Assembly: GCA_002479145.1 (NCBI GenBank)
Contig: DLLX01000067.1
Span: forward strand, 1,958-9,191
Origin: Prevotella sp. UBA7551
GTDB lineage: Bacteria; Bacteroidota; Bacteroidia; Bacteroidales; Bacteroidaceae
Length of the DNA: 7,234 nt
Direction of reading: 5' to 3'
Each line of letters opens with the position of its first letter. The stretch's first letter is position 1. The notes below the pieces were generated by a model, which saw only the letters and a program-made list of their open reading frames with translations, made no database searches and was not told where the DNA came from. Shown in pieces: positions 1 through 5,746 of this stretch. Position numbers and translations under genes: made by a program.

Positions 1-495
1 TTGGCGGAGTATCCGGTCAAGGAGGGCGACGTTTTCTTCCTTCCTGCCGGCCGCATTCACAGCATCGGAGCGGGTTGTTTCTTGGCAGAAATCCAGGAGA
101 CGAGCGACGTAACCTACCGTATCTACGACTTCAAGCGCAAGGATAAGGATGGCAACTACCGCCAGTTGCACACCAAGGAGGCCGCATCGTGCATCGACTA
201 CACCGTGCAGGACGATTACCGCACACACTACAAGGCGGCAAAGAACCAGGGTGTGGAGGTGATTCACTGTCAATACTTCACCACCTCGGTCTATGACATC
301 GACGAGCCGATGCTCATTGACTACACCGACCTCGACAGTTTTGTCATCCTTATCGCCACCGAAGGTGAGGGAACGGTGCAGGTGGACGGCGGCGAGACTA
401 CCTCTTTGGCTGCCGGAGAGAGCATCCTGATTCCAGCTACGGCCAAGGAAGTGATGGTCAAAGGGAAGGTGAAGTTTCTGGAAACCTATGCTTAG
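1..495 (+). CDS. manA: Mannose-6-phosphate isomerase, class I (3' part, 5' end outside window)
   Basis: Carboxy-terminal 164 residues of a type I phosphomannose isomerase, the cytoplasmic zinc enzyme that interconverts mannose 6-phosphate and fructose 6-phosphate and feeds GDP-sugar synthesis. Visible in the sequence: a cupin strand with LPAGRIHSIG at residues 15-24, whose His20 matches the zinc-ligand histidine of the family, followed by EIQETSDVTYRIYDF (30-44), where Arg40 sits at the conserved active-site arginine of the TYRxYD motif. A second, smaller cupin-like half follows, with GEGTVQVDGG and ESILIPA near residues 123-146. Family members of this short bacterial type are about 310-330 residues, so roughly half is missing upstream. 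The TTG at base 1 is read as an internal leucine codon, not a start. The gene ends at TAG 493-495 and faces the minus-strand DUF4251 gene across a shared terminator. Identification is firm; substrate and role come from the family. Confidence 0.93.
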   Translation: MAEYPVKEGDVFFLPAGRIHSIGAGCFLAEIQETSDVTYRIYDFKRKDKDGNYRQLHTKEAASCIDYTVQDDYRTHYKAAKNQGVEVIHCQYFTTSVYDIDEPMLIDYTDLDSFVILIATEGEGTVQVDGGETTSLAAGESILIPATAKEVMVKGKVKFLETYA

Positions 496-545
496 CATCG
501 TCCCTGGCAGACCATAAGCCTACCCTGCCGGCACAAACGGGCCAT

Positions 546-600
546 AAAAACAGAAGTGGACAGTCTGCAACGACTGTCCACTTCTGTTATGTTTTGCTTT
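546..600. terminator. Bidirectional intrinsic terminator between convergent genes
   Basis: A perfect 17-bp inverted repeat (549-565 pairing with 572-588) closes a 6-base loop, TGCAAC. On the + strand it is followed by a T-rich tract (ATGTTTTGCTTTT). Read on the minus strand, the stem ends in TTTTT formed from the A-run at 546-550. It lies 53 bases after the manA stop and 58 bases beyond the stop of the minus-strand lipoprotein gene, so one hairpin can stop transcription from both sides. Confidence 0.9.
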
Positions 601-646
601 TACTACAACGCCTAAAGCGGCTTTTCACGCTCCAAAGGCCACAAGC

Positions 647-1204
647 TCAACGCCGCGACTTCCACTTCATTGCCGCCGCTTTGGATGGGAAAAACACGCC
701 CTGCAAATCCATATCGCCCGCATACCGGATGGCATCACGGCTGGAAGAGAGTACCGAAAAGCCTGCTTCCCCGTTGTCGAACACGTCAATATCGACTTCA
801 TAGGAGTCGAGACGGTAACGGCAAGTCGCCTTGATGCGCACATGTCCGTCCTTTGCAAGGGTCTGCTGGTAGCTGTCCAAGGGTGCGATGAAGAACATTC
901 CCGGTCCTTTGCCGGGGTCAGGCATGTAAACCTGACCGAAATAGGGCAGGAAAAATCCGATGGAATCGCGTCCAATCTCTATTCCCCAGTCCTCATTGAG
1001 CCGCACACCAGGCGCACGTTGCGGATACATATAGTCGGCGAAGATGCGGTATTTGCGCTGTTCAAGCCGCTGGCGCACGACATTTGCCGTCACACGCTGC
1101 TGCTCCTGCTTGTCGAGTTGGCGACCTTCGGAGTCGAAAACCGTCATCGTACCACATGAAGCAAGCAGAAACACCATGATTGCAAAAGTCAATAATCGTT
1201 TCAT
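647..1204 (-). CDS. DUF4251 domain lipoprotein
   Basis: A 185-residue predicted lipoprotein of the DUF4251 family, which I know from Bacteroidetes and which has no established biochemical function. Start chosen at 1204: the ATG is preceded by AAAGGAA at about 5 bases and opens a short lipoprotein signal, MKRLLTFAIMVFLLASC, with lipobox L14-A15-S16-C17. The frame stays open upstream to an ATG at 1288, but that would add 28 residues that spoil the signal. Family-like motifs: RDSIGFFLPYFGQVY (79-93), GMFFI (102-106), DVFDNGEAGFSVL (140-152) and RDAIRYAGD (156-164). After lipidation on Cys17 it would sit in the periplasm or on the outer membrane. It lies 80 bases downstream of the 162-residue membrane protein gene on the same strand and is probably co-transcribed with it, since I see no clear TAnnTTTG box in the gap. 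Family assignment is from recalled motif patterns; function unknown. Confidence 0.85.
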   Translation of the reverse strand: MKRLLTFAIMVFLLASCGTMTVFDSEGRQLDKQEQQRVTANVVRQRLEQRKYRIFADYMYPQRAPGVRLNEDWGIEIGRDSIGFFLPYFGQVYMPDPGKGPGMFFIAPLDSYQQTLAKDGHVRIKATCRYRLDSYEVDIDVFDNGEAGFSVLSSSRDAIRYAGDMDLQGVFFPSKAAAMKWKSRR

Positions 1205-1284
1205 ATTCGTTCCTTTCATTATTATATATAGAGGGGAAGTGCGTAAGAAAGGATAACATCCCGGCTCTCCGCCACCCCTCTTCA

Positions 1285-1773
1285 TCATTCATTCCCAATG
1301 GCTTCCACCCTGGGAGCAGCCACCTTGTCAATCTTTGGAGCGGCAGTGGAGGGCTGTGGGGGCGAAGTGGGCGTGGGAACAGTCTGCGAAGGCTGCGCTC
1401 CCATCTCCTCTACGGCCGCCACATCCTTGCCCGTGGCAGGCGAAGGCGTCAGTTCCTTGCGCTCTTTCGCCCGCTCCGCGCGTGCCTTCTCGGCTTTATC
1501 GCGGTTCGCACGCAGTGCAGAGTCCGACTTTTCGCTCTTGGTCACGTCGCCCCAGAGGTAGTTTCCCAGCACGTCGAGCGTATCATAGACCGACTTGGCC
1601 TGCCCCGGCGCCGCCTCATCCGCCATCCCCGGATCGGCCATGCCGCCGTCATCGTCGCTCATCAGGTGGAGGAGCACTCCGCATAGCAGCACCATCGCAG
1701 CCAAAGCGAGCGCCACGCGCAGCACCTTGGAGACCAGACGCCCGCGCGAAGTACTTTTGTTGGGTCGTGTCAT
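1285..1773 (-). CDS. Single-pass membrane protein of unknown function with charged helix and Pro-rich tail
   Basis: I do not recognise this 162-residue protein. It has a basic N-terminus (residues 1-19), one hydrophobic segment at about 18-37, an acidic Asp/Gly/Met/Ala linker (39-60), a short motif around VYDTLDVLGNYLWGD (62-76), a Lys/Arg/Glu/Ala-rich helix (about 85-108), and a Pro/Thr/Ser-rich tail (109-162). The positive-inside rule places the tail in the periplasm, and the tail could span part of it. The gene has the best promoter of the window upstream (1795-1825), and its ATG at 1773 lies only about 15 bases beyond the expected transcription start. The long antisense frames over this region are shadows. 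It heads a likely two-gene unit with the DUF4251 lipoprotein and is divergent from the TonB receptor. A role in the envelope is inferred from topology only. Confidence 0.75.
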   Translation of the reverse strand: MTRPNKSTSRGRLVSKVLRVALALAAMVLLCGVLLHLMSDDDGGMADPGMADEAAPGQAKSVYDTLDVLGNYLWGDVTKSEKSDSALRANRDKAEKARAERAKERKELTPSPATGKDVAAVEEMGAQPSQTVPTPTSPPQPSTAAPKIDKVAAPRVEAIGNE

Positions 1774-1782
1774 TGCTTCAAA

Positions 1783-1803
1783 TTACTTTTCTTGCAAAAG
1801 TAA
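1783..1803. promoter_or_regulatory. Possible operator dyad over the minus-strand -7 box
   Basis: An 8-bp inverted repeat, TTACTTTT (1783-1790) and AAAAGTAA (1796-1803) with a 5-base spacer, overlaps the -7 box and transcription start of the minus-strand promoter. The symmetry is exact in the arms, but they are A/T-rich and could arise by chance. Binding by a dimeric regulator is inference. Confidence 0.3.
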
Positions 1804-1825
1804 ATGAATTTTGAAGAAGCACAAA
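1795..1825 (-). promoter_or_regulatory. Bacteroidetes-type promoter for the 162-residue membrane protein gene
   Basis: Read on the minus strand, TTTG (1825-1822) is followed after exactly 19 bases by TACTTTTG (1802-1795), matching the Bacteroidetes primary sigma consensus TTTG-N19-21-TAnnTTTG. The expected start of transcription is near 1788-1790, about 15 bases before the ATG at 1773. The same bases lie inside the open frame that runs upstream of the TonB receptor, which argues against a receptor start at 1804. Confidence 0.8.
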
Positions 1826-1887
1826 ACATTTCAGCTCTTTTTTCCGTTTTCCTTCAACGAATGCACGCCTTTTCAGCGCAGAAGTAC

Positions 1888-1895
1888 TACCTTTG
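1888..1895 (+). promoter_or_regulatory. Likely -7 box of the TonB receptor gene
   Basis: TACCTTTG matches TAnnTTTG exactly. No TTTG is present 19-21 bases upstream, so the -33 element is weak or absent. The expected start of transcription near 1900-1902 leaves only about 4-6 bases before the ATG at 1906, which implies a nearly leaderless message. Confidence 0.55.
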
Positions 1896-1905
1896 TCCCC
1901 CGATT

Positions 1906-3975
1906 ATGTACACACCAGTTTACAACAAGCGCCGTGTACTGAAGTTTACACAGTTCAACAACCGCGGATACTCCCTTTTCAGCGTCTTGGGAAAGGAGGT
2001 CATCATCGGCGTTCTGAGCGTTGCGACACTCCGTTCGGCCGATGCCGTGGCGCAAAACGTGTCCTCCACCACCCTGCCCGACACCACTTGGCAGCGCAAT
2101 GTGGAGATGAATGAGGTAAACATTACCGGAACAAGGGCGCCGCTGGACACACGCCAGCAAGCGAGAATGGTAACTGTACTGCGCCGCAGCGACATAGCGG
2201 CTGCGCCGGTACAAAGTGTTAACGACCTGTTGAAGTACGCCACGGGAGTCGATGTGCGGCAGAAAGGCCCGCTGGGGGCACTCACCGACGTGAGCATCCG
2301 CGGCGGAAACAGTGAGCAAATCGCCATATTGCTCAACGGCATCAACATCTGCGACCCCCAGACGGGCCACAACGCGATGGATTTGCCCGTGAGCGTGGAT
2401 GAGATTGAGCGCATAGAGGTGCTCGAAGGGCCCGCGGCACGCGTCTATGGCACCTCGTCGCTGCTGGGCGCAATCAATATCGTCACACGGATTCCGCAGA
2501 AAAGCAGTGCCACCGTGCGTGCCGAGGGCGGCAGCTACGGCTACATGGCCACAAGCGCACGCGGAAATGTCAGCTCAGAGAGTTGGGGCAACCAGCTGTC
2601 GGCGTCGTATCTGTGCAGCGATGGATACCTGCGAAGCAAGGAAGGAGCACTCAACAGCGACTACCGCACGGGGAAAGCATTCTACCAGGGACGATATGAC
2701 GACCCTAACGTGGCCTTGCGATGGCAAGCGGGGCTGACATCGAAGGACTATGGGTCCAATACTTACTACAGTGCCCGATACGATAATCAGTTTGAGCACA
2801 CCTTCAAGACCTTTCTTTCGCTGCAAGGCGAGAACCAGAGCGGGCCAGTCCACTTCCGCCCATCCATCTACTGGAATCATCAAGAAGACCGTTTCGAGCT
2901 GGTCCGCGGCAGCGAAAGCCAAGTTCCCTACAACTATCACCGCACCGAGGTGTTCGGACTCAACCTCAACGCCTACTTCGACTGGACGCTGGGGCGCACG
3001 GCTTTTGGGGCAGAAGCGCGCAACGAGGACATCATCAGCACCAACCTGGGCGACCCTCTCGAGAGAAAACACGCCATCAACGGAACGGACAGGTTCTACA
3101 CCAACGGCCTGAACCGCACCAATCTACAGTTTTTTTTAGAACATAATGTCACACTCGGCAGGCTGTTTGTGTCGGCAGGGCTTACAGCAGTGAAGAACTC
3201 GCAAGCCGACATGGACTGGAAGGTGTATCCTGGTGTCGACATGAGCGTCCGCTTGAACCGCCATTGGCAGGCATTGGCGAGCTACAACGCCTCGCTGCGC
3301 ATGCCTTCGTTCACGGAACTGTACTACTCCGTCGGCGGACACAAGGCCGACAGTCACCTGAAACCAGAGGAACTGAGCGCCATCGAGGCTGGACTGCGCT
3401 ACACGGGGCAAGCCATCGACGCCAAGGCAAGCGCATTCTACAACCGGCACCGCAACCTTATCGACTGGATCAGCGACGGTGAGACCGACGAGACGGGTAG
3501 CACGGTGTGGAAAAGCGTGAACTTCGGCCACGTCAATGCGCTCGGATTGCAGCTTTTCCTGCAAGCCAACATGCTGCGGCTGCTGCCCGGTCAGCGCGTC
3601 GTGGAGCGGCTATCGGTGGGCTACACCTGGCTGAACCAGCGCGAGGAGGTGCCCGAAAGCATCGTGAGCCAATACGCCCTGGAGTACTTGAAGAACAAGT
3701 TCTCGGCACAGACCGACCTACGCATAATGCCGAAACTTACTCTCCGTCTGGCCTACCGACTGCAACACCGCATGGGAAGCTACCTCGACACCAGCAACCA
3801 GCGGCACCACTACGCCTCCTATGGGGTGCTCGACGCACGACTACAATGGTCGGAAACAAGATGGAACGCGTACTTGGAAAGCAACAACCTGCTGAACAAA
3901 AAGTACCGCGACTATGGCAACGTGCCGCAACCCGGCATTTGGACGGTGGCAGGAGTGGCTTTCCTGATTTTATAG
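1906..3975 (+). CDS. TonB-dependent outer-membrane receptor, BtuB-like
   Basis: A 689-residue gated outer-membrane porin that imports a bound ligand using energy from TonB/ExbBD. Residues 1-50 form a long N-terminus with a segment FNNRGYSLFSVLGKEV (17-32) and a hydrophobic stretch IIGVLSVATL (33-42) ending near AVAQ, a layout I associate with Bacteroidales BtuB-type receptors. The plug domain covers about 68-195, with DVSIRGGNSEQIAILLNGI (128-146) and IERIEVLEGPAARVYGTSSL (167-186) leading into GAINIVTR. The rest is a 22-strand-type barrel; near its end LESNNLLNKKYRDYG is the usual penultimate motif. Start chosen at 1906: the frame is open from 1804, but that extension overlaps the divergent promoter and lies upstream of the receptor's own -7 box. 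No cobalamin riboswitch or SusD partner gene is visible, so the ligand (corrinoid, siderophore or other) cannot be named. A T-tailed hairpin follows at 4021-4110. Confidence 0.92.
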   Translation: MYTPVYNKRRVLKFTQFNNRGYSLFSVLGKEVIIGVLSVATLRSADAVAQNVSSTTLPDTTWQRNVEMNEVNITGTRAPLDTRQQARMVTVLRRSDIAAAPVQSVNDLLKYATGVDVRQKGPLGALTDVSIRGGNSEQIAILLNGINICDPQTGHNAMDLPVSVDEIERIEVLEGPAARVYGTSSLLGAINIVTRIPQKSSATVRAEGGSYGYMATSARGNVSSESWGNQLSASYLCSDGYLRSKEGALNSDYRTGKAFYQGRYDDPNVALRWQAGLTSKDYGSNTYYSARYDNQFEHTFKTFLSLQGENQSGPVHFRPSIYWNHQEDRFELVRGSESQVPYNYHRTEVFGLNLNAYFDWTLGRTAFGAEARNEDIISTNLGDPLERKHAINGTDRFYTNGLNRTNLQFFLEHNVTLGRLFVSAGLTAVKNSQADMDWKVYPGVDMSVRLNRHWQALASYNASLRMPSFTELYYSVGGHKADSHLKPEELSAIEAGLRYTGQAIDAKASAFYNRHRNLIDWISDGETDETGSTVWKSVNFGHVNALGLQLFLQANMLRLLPGQRVVERLSVGYTWLNQREEVPESIVSQYALEYLKNKFSAQTDLRIMPKLTLRLAYRLQHRMGSYLDTSNQRHHYASYGVLDARLQWSETRWNAYLESNNLLNKKYRDYGNVPQPGIWTVAGVAFLIL

Positions 3976-4020
3976 ACGCCACAGACTGACACTCCATGGA
4001 GTGCCCAACGCATAGAAAGA

Positions 4021-4110
4021 ACTTGTCTTTTCGGTCGCTTCCCGGCCCTTCCTGCTTGGCACAATAGATCCGAGCCCATCGGAAAACGACCGGAAAGACA
4101 AGTGCTTTTT
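4021..4110 (+). terminator. Long stem-loop terminator after the TonB receptor gene
   Basis: ACTTGTCTTTTCGGTCG (4021-4037) pairs with CGACCGGAAAGACAAGT (4087-4103) over 17 bp with one G-T pair. The stem continues past one mismatch with TT/AA (4039-4040 with 4084-4085), then further pairs around 4042-4045. The large loop can itself form a small stem (CTTGG with CCGAG). TTTTT at 4106-4110 follows. It lies 45 bases beyond the receptor stop. The loop is bigger than in a typical intrinsic terminator, so a processed 3' end or a small RNA is also possible. Confidence 0.7.
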
Positions 4111-4239
4111 ACAGGATTTACCGAAATCAGTTATAAAGTAAATCGTTCAAATAAGAGTCTCTAAAACTGCTGCAAGTGTTAAAAATATAAACATTAACAA
4201 AGATTAGCATTTTTCGGGGGGGGTAATGAGATTAATTAT

Positions 4240-4247
4240 TAATTTTG
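4240..4247 (+). promoter_or_regulatory. -7 box of the cassette promoter
   Basis: TAATTTTG matches TAnnTTTG and is followed by GC, as is often seen at such promoters. The expected start of transcription is near 4252-4254. The only T-rich candidate for a -33 box, TTTTC at 4211-4215, is 24-25 bases away instead of 19-21, and the G8 tract lies in between. No other promoter of this quality is seen before any downstream gene of the cassette. Confidence 0.55.
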
Positions 4248-4258
4248 CGATTGCAAAA
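4243..4258. promoter_or_regulatory. Dyad overlapping the cassette -7 box and transcription start
   Basis: TTTTGC (4243-4248) and GCAAAA (4253-4258) form an exact 6-bp dyad around GATT, covering the end of the -7 box and the predicted start of transcription. This is the position expected for a repressor operator. The arms are short, so chance is a real alternative. Confidence 0.3.
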
Positions 4259-4409
4259 CATAGTAGTTAGAAGATAACATGCTATGTCGGGGGATTACAC
4301 CACATTTGCAATTCGGCTGTCGTTGATGGCTGAAAGTGGTGGGACGGCTCTTCCTCCTTTAAACAACATAGTTCGCTGCGTCCCGTCTTGCAGCATTGCA
4401 AAATTTGTG
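4258..4409 (+). promoter_or_regulatory. Candidate structured RNA leader
   Basis: Three nested or adjacent pairings can be drawn by eye. (1) ACATAGTA (4258-4265) with TGCTATGT (4280-4287, one G-T pair), which buries the ATG at 4284 and leaves the AG-rich stretch AGAAGA in the loop. (2) CACA, TTTGCAAT and GCTG (4301-4304, 4305-4312, 4316-4319) with CAGC, ATTGCAAA and TGTG (4391-4394, 4395-4402, 4406-4409), separated by 3-base bulges. (3) Inside the second, GGGACG (4341-4346) with CGTCCC (4379-4384). A further ATTGCAAA at 4250-4257 could compete for TTTGCAAT if it is transcribed. I match this to no riboswitch class, tmRNA or 6S RNA. It overlaps the doubtful 75-residue ORF, and the two readings compete. 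Confidence 0.35.
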
Positions 4410-4511
4410 CCTCAAGGTGCAGAGCAGACGAACTATGGAGGTTTTACATCTACTGTTACAATCTATTTTCGCTTGCCAGCACTAAAAGAAACTAATACAT
4501 TTAAGGTATGA
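4284..4511 (+). CDS. Hypothetical 75-residue protein (doubtful)
   Basis: An open frame with an ATG at 4284, an AG-rich stretch (AGAAGA) about 9 bases upstream, and a stop that overlaps the next start as ATGA (4508-4511), the usual sign of translational coupling. The predicted protein has no signal peptide, membrane segment or motif that I recognise. The last third (GGFTSTVTIYFRLPAL, residues 52-67) could form a strand, and there are two Cys (32 and 36). Against it: the same bases can pair extensively as RNA, the start codon lies in a predicted stem, and codon choice shows no obvious bias. It may be a real first gene of the cassette, a decayed remnant, or a by-product of a leader RNA. Confidence 0.4.
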   Translation: MSGDYTTFAIRLSLMAESGGTALPPLNNIVRCVPSCSIAKFVPQGAEQTNYGGFTSTVTIYFRLPALKETNTFKV

Positions 4512-4750
4512 GCAAAGAATATTACAAGAAACTCATCATTGACCTACGTGCTCGTGTAGCAAAGGAGCGCGAAGCAAAGAAGAAAGACAATGCCCATTAT
4601 GCCGCATTGGTCAAGAGTAGTTCATCAACTTCTTCGAAGGCGTACTATCGCAAGGCGAAGGTAGACCGTGCTGCAAGTCATGACCGACAAATTGAGTCTT
4701 TGAAACGCCAGATCGAGTCGGCCAAAGCCTCTCTGAAGAGAGAAAGATAG
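4508..4750 (+). CDS. Small basic helical protein, function unknown
   Basis: An 80-residue protein I cannot assign. Residues 1-33 are a Lys/Arg/Glu/Ala-rich segment (YYKKLIIDLRARVAKEREAKKK near its start), followed by a Ser-rich linker (37-43, SSSSTSS), then a second charged helix (44-80) with heptad-like spacing in RQIESLKRQIESAKASLKRE, consistent with a coiled coil. There is no signal peptide, membrane segment or Cys. The net charge is strongly positive, so it could contact nucleic acid or act as a coiled-coil partner of another cassette protein; this is inference. AAGG lies only one base before the ATG, too close to be a normal ribosome site, so initiation probably relies on coupling or on the A-rich upstream sequence. 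It overlaps the preceding open frame by 4 bases and lies 52 bases before the OmpA-domain gene. Confidence 0.7.
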   Translation: MSKEYYKKLIIDLRARVAKEREAKKKDNAHYAALVKSSSSTSSKAYYRKAKVDRAASHDRQIESLKRQIESAKASLKRER

Positions 4751-4802
4751 GCAACGTCGGTTTGTTTGAATACTTCTAATAAAAATTACAAACTTTAAAA
4801 CT

Positions 4803-5726
4803 ATGCAAAACAAAATTCGAGTACACGGAAAAGCCCAGAACCGTACAGCCTTAGGGATTGTAAACGCCTATCTCGTTCTTTTTCCTAAAGCAACACTTGA
4901 AGACTTGAAGCAGGCTTTCCCAGACAGTTTGAATCCCGATTCGGGTGTTAAGGTCAATTTCGTGGATATGAAGAAGGTTGATTCTGTTAATACGGAGAAC
5001 TGGAATGGTTTTTTCACTGCCGAGGACGAAGTACTTCATCTTGCGGATGGCACGACAGTAGCTGTTGTTAAGATGTGGACAAAGACGAGTTTTGAACGTC
5101 TTGTCAACCAAGCTGCGAAGTACGGCATTGAGATTGCTTCCTTCGAACAAGCGGAAAAAGGAATAGGCAGGAAAGGCGGCTTTACATTGGAGTATATTAA
5201 TGGATGGACACCAGAACCAGAGTTTGAGGCGCCGAAACGCAAATCAAAGGCATGGATATGGATTCTTGCTGCTGTATTGTTGTTGTGCATCTTGGGATTC
5301 GTTTTCTTCAAATGCAATGGCAAATCCGACACTGTGCCTATAGCTAAGCCAGTTACAAAGGTGGTTGCAAAGAAAAAGACGATCACCAAGCAAGTGGAGA
5401 AAATCCAGAAAGACTTCAACGCTGCTCAGTTTAGTGTTAATAACGCAGAGTTGAATGACAGTGCTAAAATCATCCTAAACAACTTGGCAGATTTGCTAAA
5501 GTCACATAGCCAAGTGAAAGTAAACATTATTGGGCATGCTTCAGCCGAGGGAAATGCTGAGCACAATCAGAAGCTCAGTGAAGAAAGAGCTAAGGCTGCC
5601 TTTGACTACCTGGTAGAACTCGGCGTGAATGCCAGCCAACTTTCTTATGAAGGCAAGGGCAGCAGCGAGCCAATAGACTCCATCCGTCCAGAACTGAATC
5701 GCAGAACAGAATTTATCGTCAAATAA
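4803..5726 (+). CDS. Inner-membrane protein with cytoplasmic N-terminal domain and periplasmic OmpA-like domain
   Basis: A 307-residue protein in three parts. Residues 1-115 form a soluble domain with a helix-turn-helix-like look (ALGIVNAYLVLFPKATLEDLKQ spans 16-37) and a later strand pair around FFTAEDEVLHLADGTTVAVV (70-89). I have an impression of similar N-terminal domains in other Bacteroidetes proteins but cannot name the family. The basic stretch KRKSK (145-149) precedes one membrane segment (about 150-169), which predicts N-in, C-out. Residues 175-205 are a Lys-rich linker, and 206-307 is an OmpA C-terminal-like domain, which in other proteins binds peptidoglycan: GHASAEG (244-250), NQKLSEERA (255-263, Arg262 conserved) and LNRRTEFIV (298-306). 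The usual GHTD aspartate is replaced by Ser. There is no cleavable signal, so this is not an outer-membrane OmpA but an inner-membrane protein reaching the wall, MotB-like in layout. It is the central envelope component of the cassette. Confidence 0.85.
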   Translation: MQNKIRVHGKAQNRTALGIVNAYLVLFPKATLEDLKQAFPDSLNPDSGVKVNFVDMKKVDSVNTENWNGFFTAEDEVLHLADGTTVAVVKMWTKTSFERLVNQAAKYGIEIASFEQAEKGIGRKGGFTLEYINGWTPEPEFEAPKRKSKAWIWILAAVLLLCILGFVFFKCNGKSDTVPIAKPVTKVVAKKKTITKQVEKIQKDFNAAQFSVNNAELNDSAKIILNNLADLLKSHSQVKVNIIGHASAEGNAEHNQKLSEERAKAAFDYLVELGVNASQLSYEGKGSSEPIDSIRPELNRRTEFIVK

Positions 5727-5746
5727 TCAATTTAAATCATCTAATT

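Larger units (their letters stand above)
3976..4283 (+). other. Gene-free stretch between the receptor and the small-gene cassette
   Basis: 308 bases with no supportable gene on either strand. It holds the long terminator hairpin (4021-4110), then about 100 A/T-rich bases, a run of eight G (4216-4223), a TAATTTTG -7 box (4240-4247), a 16-base dyad over that box, and the first arm of a leader stem (4258-4265). From 4111 to about 4205 I see nothing beyond A/T-rich sequence. Confidence 0.7.

Noticed and set aside
1205..1288. Longer start for the DUF4251 lipoprotein
   Set aside because: The added 28 residues would displace the lipoprotein signal, while the ATG at 1204 has a good ribosome site.
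1298..1814. Long open frames on the + strand opposite the 162-residue gene
   Set aside because: They are Arg/Ala/Pro-rich shadows of a GC-rich minus-strand gene; the minus strand has the clear promoter and a sensible membrane protein.
1804..1905. 34-residue N-terminal extension of the TonB receptor
   Set aside because: It overlaps the divergent promoter and lies upstream of the receptor's own -7 box; the signal-like N-terminus begins at 1906.
1873..3997. Several minus-strand and alternative + frames inside the TonB receptor gene
   Set aside because: The receptor frame carries recognisable plug and barrel motifs throughout; the others are low-complexity shadows.
3976..4283. Cobalamin riboswitch or other known RNA near the BtuB-like receptor
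   Set aside because: No B12-box-like sequence was seen upstream of the receptor or in this gap, so corrinoid specificity is not claimed.
4279..4326. 15-codon frame starting at the upstream ATG 4279
   Set aside because: Very short, with no features; it could be a leader peptide, but nothing in it (for example a run of one amino acid) supports attenuation.
4250..4510. tmRNA or 6S RNA suggested by the G-rich start and the hairpins
   Set aside because: No tRNA-like ends, tag reading frame or central-bubble architecture could be drawn.
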